Below the pieces are notes generated by a model, which saw nothing but the letters and a program-made list of their open reading frames with translations, was not told the origin of the DNA and did not search any database. A stretch of 64,000 nucleotides of DNA from Paralichthys olivaceus (lineage: Eukaryota > Chordata > Actinopteri > Pleuronectiformes > Paralichthyidae). The stretch spans positions 18,535,458 to 18,599,457 of the forward strand of contig NC_091096.1 in NCBI RefSeq assembly GCF_024713975.1, read 5' to 3'. Below are positions 31,480 to 42,654 of this stretch, in pieces (position 1 is the stretch's first letter; each line of letters opens with the position of its first letter). Position numbers and translations under genes: made by a program.

Positions 31480-34400
31480 TTACGAGTTCTTCTGTGAGAT
31501 TTTGATGGTGACTGCCTTGACCTCTGTGTACTCCTGAAGAGCATATTCTCCCCTACAATAAAACAAACAAATGATTACATTGAGTTGTCATGACGTTTCC
31601 TCACATTACATGAGCAACATCTACCAGTCAAGTTGTAAAGTCACATGTAGCAAAGAACCGACCTACTACATGTGGTGGACATACTGTAAATACAGTGAGA
31701 ATAAAGGGCTACTGCATGACAGATTAAACAGGGGTGACACTCACAGTTCCCTCCCATTGCCAGACATTTTGAAGCCACCAAACGGACACTGAGCACTCAT
31801 GGCATTGTAGCAGTTCACCCTGGAAAAAAAGGCAACATTAGACTGACACTCATTTACCAAATGTATTCATTATTATGTACTAATATCATAAGTAATATTA
31901 CAAAGTGTAATAAAACTTGAAGGAAAGTGTCTGTGATGATTTGCTGTGCAGATCCTACAGATCAGCTAAAAGCTGAACTGTAGAGATTCGATCCGTACCA
32001 GACCACGCCAGCCTGCAGCGCAGAAGAGACTGTCAGGGCTTTGTCGATGTCGTTGGTGAACACGCCTGCTGCCAGGCCGTAGTGTGTGCTGTTGGCTCTC
32101 TGGATGACTTCATGGATGCTACGGAAACACATGATCTGCTGCACTGGACCAAAAATCTGGATAAGAGTGTAAGAATTTCAGAGCACAGCGTTAAAATGAG
32201 GATGCAAATAATGTGGGTGCTTGTCATGTGCACCATGAATCATGGTTGCATATGTGCAGACGTGCATTAAAGCAGGGTACCTCTTCTTTGGCAATGCGCA
32301 TATCATCTGTGACATCTGAGAAGATGGTGGGTTGGATAAAAAGTCCCTGCTGACCCCACGCGGATCCCCCACATTCCAGTGTGGCTCCCTCCCTCTTGCC
32401 GCTCTCTATCAGCTCCATTATCTTATCAAACTGCTTCTGGTCAATCTGCAGAAAACAGGATCAGTATTAGACAAGAGTTTTACTTCCTGACCAGCGAAAC
32501 AACATCAGTTCTCACATAAATACGGTCCCTGTGTACCTGTGGCCCGTGATCCACCCCTGGCAGCAGGGGGTTTCCCAGGATTTTGGATGTGGCCCTCTCG
32601 ACGCTGCGACGGACAAACTCCTCGTAGATCGGTTCCTCTACAAACACCCTGGATCCAGCCAGACAGCACTGGCCCTGGTTGAAGAACAGACCACTGTGGG
32701 CCTGCTCCACTGCGTACTCCACTGCAAGACAGACATGTTCACACTCAAGTCTGAACGGCTGTAGGTATATTGTTGCCATGAAGTAAGAAAGGTTGAACAG
32801 TATCATCAGTGTTTATTTGTGTGTATTTTATGTTCATGTTGACAACCTGCATATGAGTAATTTCAAAGAATCTAGCTCTCTTTAACAGTGCAGAGAAAAA
32901 GGCAACCCCTTCAATAGTGTTCAGTATGTTAATGCTGTAGCACATACTGAAGGTACAGCAAGATAACTACATTTTAAAAAAACTACCGTAAACTTAACAA
33001 GTATAAATACTCACAGTCACAGTCTGCAAAGACAATATTTGGATTTTTGCCGCCGAGTTCCAGTGTAACTCTCTTCAGATTGCTGTCGCCTGCAGCCTTC
33101 TGAATGAGTTTCCCAACCTAGCAGCCAAGATACACAGTTACTCCTCTACACAGGAGAGGAGAGGAGAGGAGAGGAGAGGAGAGGAGAGGAGAGGAGAGGA
33201 GAGGAGAGGAGAGGAGAGGAGAGGAGAGGAGAGGAGAGGAGAGCAGAGGAACTGTTTCTCGTGTCAGTAGAATACTTACAGCGGTAGATCCAGTGAAGGC
33301 GACTTTGTCTATGTCCATGTGATGAGAAATGGCACAGCCGGCTGTCTGACCGTAGCCCGGCACCACATTAACCACACCTGGAGGAAACCCGACCTGAACC
33401 CGGAGAATTGGAGGGAGCGATATAACAAACAGGCACCACACATGCACATGATCAGCTCATAATCTCAGAGCAGCTACGCAGGTCTCAACAATGTCTAAGT
33501 GAAAGTTTATAGCCGTTGTTAACATGTTCTTTGCTCTTACAAACAGTAATAATCCCAGTACCTCTTTTATGAGTGCAGCCATGTGCAGGGCTGATAATGG
33601 GGTCTGTTCAGCAGGTTTGATGACAACAGTGTTCCCACAGCACAGAGCAGGAGCAATCTTCCATGCAAACATCATCAGTGGGAAGTTCCACTGTCGTCCA
33701 ATTTGCACACACATGTTCAGATGCAACAACATAAAGAGTTTCAATGAGTATAATTGATTTTAAGAAGCATTCAAATACAGGAGGATGTGGCATTAGCCAG
33801 ACTCCGACAACAGCTACACTGATGTCAGGTAAAACAAGTTCAAACATATTGCCAGACTCAATATTCTATGCTGTAAAATTGTGTACAGATTACATTATTG
33901 TGTTGCATTGTTTGTAAGTGCTGTACAGATAAATACAATACACAAATACATATACAAATGTGAAACTTGATGAATATAGTTTAATGCCTAAGACTAAATA
34001 TTCTTAACGGAATGTAAATATTTCAATGCTTTGCCTAAACTACATTCTTAAAGTGCTGCATATGACAGAATTGTTCTTTCTACTCACAGGAATGATCTGG
34101 CCACACACTCCAATGGGCTCATGTCGAGTGTAAGTAAAGTACTCTCCATCTAAAATATATATATGTGTATGGTTAACTCACTTTGAATAAACTGTGACAT
34201 AAATGTCAGAATTGTTAAACATGGCTGTATACAGTATATAGAGAGTAGTAGTCAGAGTAGTTGATAAGTAAGTAAAGATACAAGATACAATATACAAACA
34301 ATTAAATATTAAAAATTAATGTATACGATGTAAATAGAATACATATATGTAACAGTATTACACACACACTGAAAATATCTGTCTATAATCTTTATCTATA

Positions 34401-37068
34401 ATTTAAACGACAACAACTCACCTACTGGGATGGTTTTGCCATGAACCTTGTCGGCCCAGCCTCCATAATATCTCAAAGTTTTGATTGTTGCCATCAGATC
34501 TACAAAATACGCCATGAGAAAAACTTTGCCGGAGTCCAGAGCCTCCAGGGTCTACAAACACAAAACACAAGAATCAATTAAAAAAGGAAGCCATTGTTTC
34601 ATTGTATTGGTCTTTATTTTTTAAATCCAAATTGTATATATATGTTTGTGTGTGTGTGTGGGTGTGTCTGTGTGTTTCTCACTGCCAGTAGAAGCCGATC
34701 TCTCTCCACTAAGTCAGCAAGTCTATTAAGTAGATGACCTCGGTCTGAGGCGTCCATGGATCGCCATGGTGACCCCATCTGGAAGGCGGCTCGGGCGCTC
34801 CTCACCGCCTTGTCAACATCTTCCTAAAAGAGATTCAGTTTGAGTCAAGTCAAGTCTGTTTCTGGGCTCTAAAGCCCAAAATCCCAAATGACAAATCCAA
34901 CAATTTGTGAAGCATAAAGCCTCTATCTTTAGAAACTGAATACGGATAAGGAAAAAACTCCCCATAAATGTATAATAAACAGGAAGAGTAACAGAGTAGG
35001 GATCCCTCCTGCAGGACAGAACACTCTACAGACACATTTGTACAAAAGGCAATGAACTGAGATAAGAATCACTTCTAATTGAACTGGTGATACTTACTGC
35101 ATCAGCCTCCTCCACGTCACACAGCAGCTCTCCTGTGGCGGGATTATACACAGGAATCTTTTTCCCGCTGCATGACTCATGCCACTCGTTGTTGATGAAC
35201 AACTGAGACACCAGAGGAGAATCAGAAAGAAATAACACACGCAGAAACAAATGATCAAGTTCCTTTTTCTTCCTCCTTTAAGTGGGGTCTCCCCGTCTTG
35301 TTGTCTCGGAGCAGATCAAAGTGGTTAACACACAGTGAAGTATATCAGCTCCTCTGATAAAACTAATAACAGGCTCGCTGGATTTAGAGGGAGGTGTTCT
35401 CCCTGATCTTTATTATGTGGTGCATCTGCATGCTGTAAATCATGTAGAGTATATTCAGGAAGCAGCTTTCATCAGTAAACCTACTGATAAAGGGCCAATA
35501 AAAAAAGTTTCCCTTAGTCATCTTGTTAAATCCACATTTCCATTCTCCTCTAATTACAAACAGACACAGCATATTTATTGTTTTCATTTTGGAAACAAAC
35601 CAAATATAGTCAAATACTACACATCACTGTATTAAAGGGCAACTGAACCTCTGCATTATTCAGGCAAGAGGTGGAGAAATCGGGTGAAGGAAGTGATGTA
35701 TTAACTTCACAGCTGAGATCATGTGATTTTCTTAAAAATACCCAGACACCAGGTAAAATATTTTTTCAATCAAAACTTGACATCTGAATGTAAAAGACCC
35801 ACAAAGATCTGGCTGCAGTGGATGTGTCTGTGCACAGTGCTAATAATAATAGCTGGGAAAGATGAATCCACCATTTACTTACAGTGGTTGATTTACATAT
35901 CCTTGTAAGATTATACGTGTGCTGCTTTAGCTCGTTTATCTTACCTTAGTGTGTTGAATTGTGGGCTCTGGGACTGGCATGGGCAGGGCCTGCATCTCAG
36001 GTCTGTCTACGCTCTGCGGACTGTGATTCTGGTTTGGAACCTGGTGGTTGCACCCGTTGCCAGACTGCTGCTGGTGGTCGTTGTCAGGCTGGGAGTTCAT
36101 GTTTGCATGTTTTCCCTCTGAAAAACAGACACAAATGGAAGCCTGTGTCCAAAACCGAGCGTGTTTGTGTGCGTGCGTGTGTGCTTTCCAATGTACTGTA
36201 ACGCATGTTGGTGTGACCCCTTGATTGTGAAAGTTAATCTTGTTATCTTGTTCACTGGGTGAGAATAGTTCCTTTCGTGTTGGCACAAGATGCCCTACCA
36301 ACCCAGTGGAGTAACAGAGCCTGTGCCAAATTAGGTACTGGCATTGTCGGCAGGGTAACACCACAAGGGTCAGGGGTTACGACTGGCACCATAAAGTCGG
36401 GCTGGCTCTGAGCGGTGGACTGGACTGACCTCATTTGGACGAAGGGGATCAGAGAACAGCAGGATGCTGCTGAATACTACAGAGGTGTGCTTCATCAAAT
36501 CCCCCCCCCCAAAAAACAAAGCTGTGATCAGAAATTAAGAATATTTCACCTGTCCTATTGTTTCCCCTCAATTTATATTTTCAATTTATGAAGCACAACA
36601 ACTGTGTTTTTAACAGGTGCTATATACATTTATTTAAATTTAAGTTTATAATTATTACCATTACTTTTATTAGTAGTATTACATACACAGACACTCAAAA
36701 CTACATTTAATCCATGCACACAGACAGAAAGAAAACAATGTATTGCCCCTTATCAAAGTTTTTTTGTGTCTCATCTTCTGTATTGATTAGTATTGAATAC
36801 AAACAAATATTGGACTTAGATTTGCCTTGTTAAGGAGATTAAACACATAATTGGAGAAGAAGTATCAAGATTTAGTAGAATCAGTAAATCTTAACTTTAA
36901 CCATCATTAATGAAGTAGCTTGTTGATCTTATCATAAGATGAACTGGGCCACAGTCGTTCACTGTAAAACACGAGAGGTTGCAAGAGTCTGTGTGAGGAG
37001 TCGTTACCTGTGGGAGAAGCTGATGAGGAGGCTCCAGCCTGGTAGATCCCCGCTCCGGTCACCGGCAT
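31480..37068 (-). CDS. aldh1a1: Retinaldehyde dehydrogenase, ALDH1A1-like, 13 coding exons, 557 aa
   Basis: Cytosolic NAD-dependent oxidation of retinaldehyde to retinoic acid. Exons in order: 37068-37008, 36117-35945, 35202-35098, 34823-34683, 34551-34422, 34149-34088, 33690-33562, 33393-33280, 33117-33015, 32721-32537, 32445-32281, 32156-31999, 31819-31745, 31552-31480. The first of these holds the ATG, so the coding sequence is in 14 pieces if it is counted separately from the 13 canonical ones. Internal sizes (105, 141, 130, 62, 129, 114, 103, 185, 165, 158 bp) match the vertebrate ALDH1A layout as remembered. Catalytic Glu 325 (LELGGK) and Cys 359 (GQCC) are present. ALDH1A1-type words are ILGNPL, GPVQQIM, SSALQAG and SAQCPF. 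The N-terminus is about 56 residues longer than human ALDH1A1. GSTAVG replaces the usual GSTEVG. Converges with tmc2. Confidence 0.88.
33153..33243. repeat. (GGAGA)n minisatellite filling an aldh1a intron
   Basis: About 18 tandem copies of a GAGGA pentamer occupy more than half of a 162-bp aldh1a intron (33,118-33,279). On the transcribed strand this is a continuous CTCTC pyrimidine tract. Such repeats are usually length-polymorphic. Confidence 0.95.
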
Positions 37069-37114
37069 GTTGCGGCTGCTCCTCTCTTCCTCTCACCGGC
37101 GGCGGAGCGGAGCC

Positions 37115-37200
37115 TCGTCTTTATAAGAAGAGGAGGAGACCGCATCATCCTTCACGTCTTTATAAGAGGAGGAGGAGGAGGAGGCAGTATCATCCATCAC
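37115..37200 (-). promoter_or_regulatory. aldh1a promoter with tandemly duplicated TATA module
   Basis: On the minus strand two TATAAA boxes lie at 37,125-37,120 and 37,164-37,159. Each is embedded in a repeated unit (37,115-37,155 and 37,154-37,200) of the form 'cgtctttataaga' plus a GGA-rich run plus 'atcatcc.tca' as read on plus. The proximal box is about 55 bp upstream of the ATG at 37,068, predicting a transcription start near 37,090 and a 5' untranslated region of about 25 nt. The region is CpG-rich. Confidence 0.6.
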
Positions 37201-37659
37201 CCCCCCCCGTCTGATCACCGTTCACACTGAACCAATCCCACTTCACCCCACGTGTCCCCCCGCGAGGCAGACACCGCGCAGAAGACGTGTCGGTTAAAGC
37301 AGCGTGGCGTTCGGTGTGAGTTACACATTTGAAATATTATTAAAAAACATGTGAGCAATGATCAGGTCTCAGCTCATTTTACTGTGGTGGAGTTTAACCA
37401 TCAGCAATTAGTTAAACTTGAGTCTTTCCATTAAATGCAACTTTAAAGCATACTGATCCTCACACTGTTTATATCACAGATAGACCTGCTGGTTACTTTG
37501 CTGATTGTGATTCTGCAAACAAATTACAAATACAATTTAATAAGGTGCATTCCAGTGGTGGATCCAGGATTTTTTTAATTGAGTTGCTCCAGTTTTAACA
37601 AAGGGGCAAATTATATGTCCAACATCCATGCACAAGTCCTAATTCAGTAAGGTGCACAT

Positions 37660-37903
37660 TTAAAGGGATAGTTCACTGCAGTAACTGCAGCAGTAAGCAG
37701 TAGTGATGACACCACAGGAGCAGTATAGAAGCATTTTATGTTTTTTTTTACGTTTTAAGATGTGGTCGCCACTTATTTCAATTGGATTTGGTCGCAATTC
37801 TGTTTACCCCTGAAACTCCAAAGCTGTTTGGTGGACTCAAACACGCCATAGTGGTGAGGAGATAATGAGTGGATTTTCATATTTGGGTGAACTATCCCTT
37901 TAA
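37660..37903. mobile_element. Non-autonomous DNA transposon (MITE) with TTAA target duplication
   Basis: A 244-bp element whose ends are perfect inverted repeats: TTAAAGGGATAGTTCAC at the left and GTGAACTATCCCTTTAA at the right, with TTAA at both outer ends as expected for a TTAA target-site duplication. The interior has no coding capacity. 'AGGGATAGTTCAC' ends are familiar from abundant fish MITEs; TTAA targets are used by piggyBac-like and Kolobok-like transposases, and I cannot decide between them. Confidence 0.85.
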
Positions 37904-40552
37904 GTGATTCATCGTTTACTGTTCTGCTCTATAGCTTTGAGGAATGCAACACAGTGTGAACTTAACATTTAAAAATATATTTATTGTTATGTTACAAGTG
38001 ACATGTCTAGACTTTTAAAAACATGAACTTCAAACAACCACAAGCTGCTTTCGGTCAATTGTTACATTACTTCTGTTGTCCATGAATCATTTCAGCCCGA
38101 CAGCCTGGACAGGCCCATCTACAAGGCAGCAAACATAATTGGGAAGATGCTTGCTTTGATAAGGGGCCTCCTGCTGCTTCACTGTCTCCCGCGAACAATG
38201 TGATCACATAACTTTGTCTGATGTGCCTATTTTGATCTAGAAATACACACATCGCTTTGAGAAATATCCCCTGGGACAACTCAACCTCTGTAATTAACCC
38301 TTGTTTAACAATGAAATGATCAGCAGAACTGCATTCAGGGAGTGTTGCAAAACACAGAGGAAACTGTCTTCACATACCGATGTGTATTGCTCTATTTTGT
38401 TGCCTTAAAACTTGTGCTATAAAGGCAAAGTTTTAAGCCTGAACGAGGATTATAACTCGTATTTAATCTTGATTTGCCTGCAGGTGTTTTGAGTCATGTA
38501 CAGGTATGTTAAATCAGTAATTCTGCTCTAATGTCTGACTGTAAGCAACATGTTCTTCTTCTAGACATTTCAGCATCTAGTCCGTCTCCACAAAGTCTCT
38601 GTCTGCCAGAGTTAATGACAAGACCAGACTGCCTCAGCCTCGAGAGGACGTGGACCACTGGGTCAAAGGAGCTGTCGCTCGGCCTGACAGCACCGGGTGT
38701 CCCACGTTTGAGCCTGAGCCGAATCGACGGTTCGATGGAGAGTGAGAAAGAAAGGAGAATGAAAGGAATGAAAGATGGAGAGGGAGAGATAGTGAGAGAG
38801 CTCGGGAGGAAGAAGTAATACATGCATGTGTGAAAGGAGGGAAAAGGAGGGATGAAGGGTGCAAGAAGGAAGAGCAACAAAGGGCTTTGCTAATCAGTGA
38901 AAGGCAACAAGGTAAACATAGCAAATGATGAAAACTAAAAAGATGGCTGCTTGAATGAGAGGGACCTGGATCTGTCAGGTATTATATAGGTAGCTGTGGT
39001 TTTATGATGGTGATCCACATTGTCCCACACATTGTTCTTATATATTTCTTGGAGAGATGTTTTTATTAACCAGGTGCTGGATCTTACAGAGCAGGGCCGG
39101 TGTTGCTGAGGTCTGTCTGCCTGTCATGTCTATGGGCACGCAGCTCTCAGCAGTCACACCAACCTGCACTCACTGTGCATGGTGCACATTGCATGCATGT
39201 TCACAGAGCATTATCACATCATAATATAGTTAGCATTGTCTGACTGGGGTACAACATTTTCTCAGTATATGCATCACTCCTACAATGCTTTTCACACTAT
39301 AGCCTGCACTCACTGTTACACTCAAGTGTTACAAGTACACATAGCAGGTCACTGACTTTACGGCAAAGTCTTCACTATTACATTTTCTCTGATTGGCAAG
39401 TTACATGAAGATGTTAAGGTGCCTTGATAAATCTGAAAACATTCAGGTGCTTTTCCATGTGCACAGTGGAAAAGCACTGCAGTATGACCAGATGCAGCTG
39501 ATATTAGGAGACAGCCTCAACCCCTGATTAAAAACATAAAAGCTTTGGATATAAGTGTCCGTCTTTCTACAACAATGCAAGCATGGTTTGCAATTCACTA
39601 CTACTACAACCCTGTATGAGGCTTATGTTGGGTTCTTGTTTATATAGGAGTGTGGGAATCATTTGGAATAAAACTGAGGATCCTGGTTTGAGTGTGGGAA
39701 TAAATCTGTCTTGACACATTTGCACATCAGAAACAGAGCAGCTGCTGCCATGTTGTAAAAAAGCATGATTTAAGAAATTCAAGTCTCACCAGTGGGTATA
39801 ATATATCCTGGCTCCAACACACACTGCTGGAAGGGATGGGCAATGGACGATTGGTAGGCAGATTAATCAAAGTGATCATCTGTTTGTAAAGATGTGCTTT
39901 TCTGTGACTGCAGGGTGATACTTAAGCAGTGGTACCCATGTGATTGCAAGCTGTAAGTAGCATGCGTAGGACATCTTGAAACGCACATGCATACGGGTCT
40001 GTTTGCCCCTCTAGAGATAACCAGAATTAATGTTTGACTGGGACACTTTCCTCTAAATCATGGAGAGCCACATGAATATATCTGTGGAAAAGAAAAAAGA
40101 GAAACTCTTTATAAATATATGTGTGTGTGTGTGTGTGTATGTATTTCTTTGCATACAGTGCATATCTCTATACTACACTAGTTCAATCTACCAGCAGTCT
40201 GAGACCGGTGTGGTCCTACTTAGCTTGGCAAAGAGAGACAGCTCATCCGAGTCCCCTTGAGCCTGAACTGAGGAGGACCAATGCGTGAAGATCCAGGTGA
40301 AGATCTGAGGTAATGCTGCTCCACTGGTAGCATCTCCACATGTCCACAGTCTGGAAGACAAACAGGATCAGATTTAATAGACAATGGATTAAACGAGAAA
40401 TTGCAAAATTTCTATATAAATGATTTTTTTTAAACAAGCAACAAATACACAACCCATGTTTAGGTTCAGCATCGCACACAGTGCCGCAACTACATCAAAT
40501 AGAAGTATTCATATATATTTTTGACTCAGACGTTTGCAAATTAGAATTGGAT

Positions 40553-40599
40553 TTTATCACAACTGATGCTAGATACTGTCTAGCATCAGTTGTGATAAA
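40553..40599. repeat. Perfect 21-bp inverted repeat with 5-nt loop
   Basis: The left arm 40,553-40,573 (TTTATCACAAC...CTAGA) is the exact reverse complement of 40,579-40,599, separated by TACTG. Either strand would fold into an uninterrupted 21-bp hairpin. It is not flanked by an obvious target duplication and is too short for a typical animal pre-miRNA. Confidence 0.95.
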
Positions 40600-40883
40600 G
40601 GACTTTTTTGCTTATTTAAGATCTGTGTCCTCAGTTATAGACACAAACAACTACAGTAAACACAATGATCACTTATAATAAATACAGATACAGATACAGA
40701 TGCAGATGCACACCATACCATTAAATATTAGCTGTATAATCCCTAAAGAATGAAATGTACATTTACCATGTGGTCTTCAGTATGAGATAAAGGGCAGACA
40801 CAGTTTAAGGGCACTAAATAATGCATTGTATGCATGATTGCAGGATGTGACATTTCAAAGACAGTGTGCAGTGTAAAGTGTTT

Positions 40884-40920
40884 TAAGATAAGATAAGATA
40901 ATCCTGTATTAGACTTCATG
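40884..40920 (-). repeat. Possible LINE-like 3' tail with GATAA repeat
   Basis: 'taagataagataagataat' followed by 'cctgtattagac' looks like the reverse of a truncated fish LINE 3' end (ending in ATTAATAAAG plus a TTATC repeat). It is short, and the call is tentative. Confidence 0.3.
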
Positions 40921-41739
40921 ACTATCTGAACCAAACAAACTCACGAGGACTGTCACTTGTTACCTTCCACTGCAAATAACACGATGCGTAACATTAGGAA
41001 ACTTATGATCACACTAGTACGGCTAGCACCTGCTAGCTAACTAGTTAGCTACACCAACGTATTTGTAGCGGATTGAGCATCATTTATTAGAAACCACAGA
41101 AATGACCTGAACGCAGATAACCAGAAACAGTCCGTTCTTTACAACTCTCTTTAACTTTGTCAGAACTCACCATCAGTCTCTCAAGAGGACGCGTCTTCCG
41201 CTGTATCCTGGAGACCAGTCTTCTTCTGTGGTTTATCTGGACATCTAAGTGCTTTTACCGCCACCTAGCGTGCTGAGTTATAATTCGTTTTCAACGATGA
41301 GGGAAATATAAAGATACAGTCTATGGTTTGCAGACTGCATCAGGGTGATCACGAGGAGTCAGGGGGTGACAGGGACAGTTTGGAGAGCGGCAAGTGTGTC
41401 AAAGACATTAAAGTTAGATTCAAACATGGATACAAGAGAATAGCAGAGCACTGGGGGCAACACAACCAAAGGCCAAAAAAGAAGATGTCAGCAGAGACAT
41501 TGATGTTCTGACAAACACAACATGCCTGATCCTGAGGGCTTGTGGATGTGATGATGAACTGTTTGTGTGTGAAATCACATCAGCACTATCACTATGGGGA
41601 TCTGTAGCCTGAAAGCACAACCACAGTCAAACTGCAGGGGACATGAAGTCGAGCCAAACAGATAGAGAGCGTCCCCTTGTGGCACAATGTGAAAATTACA
41701 CTGTTCATAAAACTGATGGGGTCTGTGACCCTGTGATGG

Positions 41740-41890
41740 AGTAATACTCAGATCCTTTCATTGTGTAAAATCATTATGTTCCATATTCAAGTTTTACTTA
41801 CACCTAAGATGTCAAAGGTGGTGTAAGACTGAACTAATACAGCAATAGAAATATAAAAGCATTTTCATCATAACCATATATTTAACAATG
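41740..41890 (+). repeat. Fragment of a dispersed repeat, 'agtaatactcagatc' type
   Basis: 'ggagtaatactcagatccttt' followed by 'caagttttacttac' resembles the start of a repeat seen more fully at 48,766-49,233 and common in teleosts. It lies upstream of the cyp1d1 promoter. Confidence 0.4.
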
Positions 41891-42113
41891 TGTTATTGTT
41901 CCTCAAAAACAAGAATTTAAAAGCAAGCTGTAAAAACATACTTGCATTTAAGCTACACGTGTCCTTCCTTCAAAATGTATTATTTCTTAATATCAGTAAA
42001 TCATTGTGGTGCACTTATGCTCCCAGGCAACCCTGTTTATTCTAAATCACATTTCTTAATATTTAAGGCCTTAAAAAAACATTTTATATTGTGCAACAAA
42101 CAGCCTCCCCCGC

Positions 42114-42439
42114 TATAAGGGGCTATAGAACAGGAGAGGAGGGGCTCCTGTTATGAATGATTCCAGTCTGCGGTAAATGGGTCGATGCGGTCACTGGCTG
42201 ACCTGAGGCCTGAGCCAAGTTTCTCGCCATGTCTGCCTCTCTATTGTGAGCGGGCAGCAGCTCCCTCTGCAGGGGGCCCGATTGCTGCTCAAAGGGACGT
42301 CCCGGACTGTGAGCCACTCTCACTAACACTGACAGGTTCCCCAGGATCAGACCTGAGACTCCTGCCTGTCTCTGCTTTGCTCTATGTTGTCTGGTTCTGA
42401 CTCCTCGCTTTACACCAAAGTTACAGAGGAGCCTACATG
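42114..42439 (+). promoter_or_regulatory. cyp1d1 promoter and non-coding first exon
   Basis: A TATA box (TATAAGG) at 42,114-42,120 predicts transcription start near 42,145. A strong donor, ATG|GTGAGT, at 42,439/42,440 pairs with an acceptor at 42,640 or 42,631 (tatttgcag), 14-23 bp before the coding ATG. A non-coding first exon is the rule for CYP1A/CYP1D genes. The exon contains an upstream frame of 71 codons starting at 42,185 and an ATG at its very end. A TAGCGTG word matching the AHR response-element core lies about 850 bp upstream at 41,266-41,272, too weak alone to infer dioxin induction. Confidence 0.55.
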
Positions 42440-42654
42440 GTGAGTTTTATTACAAAATTGATTCCCATATTTCTCTCTTTCTACCTTTGTCTATTTGTTT
42501 GGTTTTCATCCTTCTTTCCATTGCATACTTTTTACTTTTTGTAGAAAGATTCTCTCTACATTTTCAAACTAATTGAATGTTGGTCTCTTTTCTCTCTGAA
42601 ACATAACTTTTCACTTCCTTTCTATGTCTCAGTATTTGCAGTTTACCAAGCAAG

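Larger units (their letters stand above)
37205..42100. other. aldh1a-cyp1d1 intergenic interval
   Basis: The divergent 5' ends of aldh1a (minus) and cyp1d1 (plus) flank this interval. It holds a TTAA-flanked MITE, a perfect hairpin at 40,553-40,599, a LINE-like tail near 40,884-40,905, fragments of dispersed repeats near 41,297-41,330 and 41,740-41,890, and a possible short minus-strand spliced transcript (about 41,240 to 40,220). No protein gene is convincingly supported; a frame at 38,531-38,818 was examined and set aside. Confidence 0.55.

Noticed and set aside
33150-33250. Evenly spaced repeats reminiscent of a CRISPR array
   Set aside because: A pure pentanucleotide tandem repeat with no spacers, inside a vertebrate intron.
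36098-36108. Taking the internal ATG at 36,100 as the aldh1a start
   Set aside because: An upstream exon with an ATG, consensus donor and correct phase, placed about 55 bp after a TATA box, extends the frame; the internal Met is kept only as a possible alternative start.
38531-38818. Plus-strand 95-residue frame with a nearby acceptor-like site
   Set aside because: No partner exons, no recognisable domain, and the second half is purine-rich low complexity.
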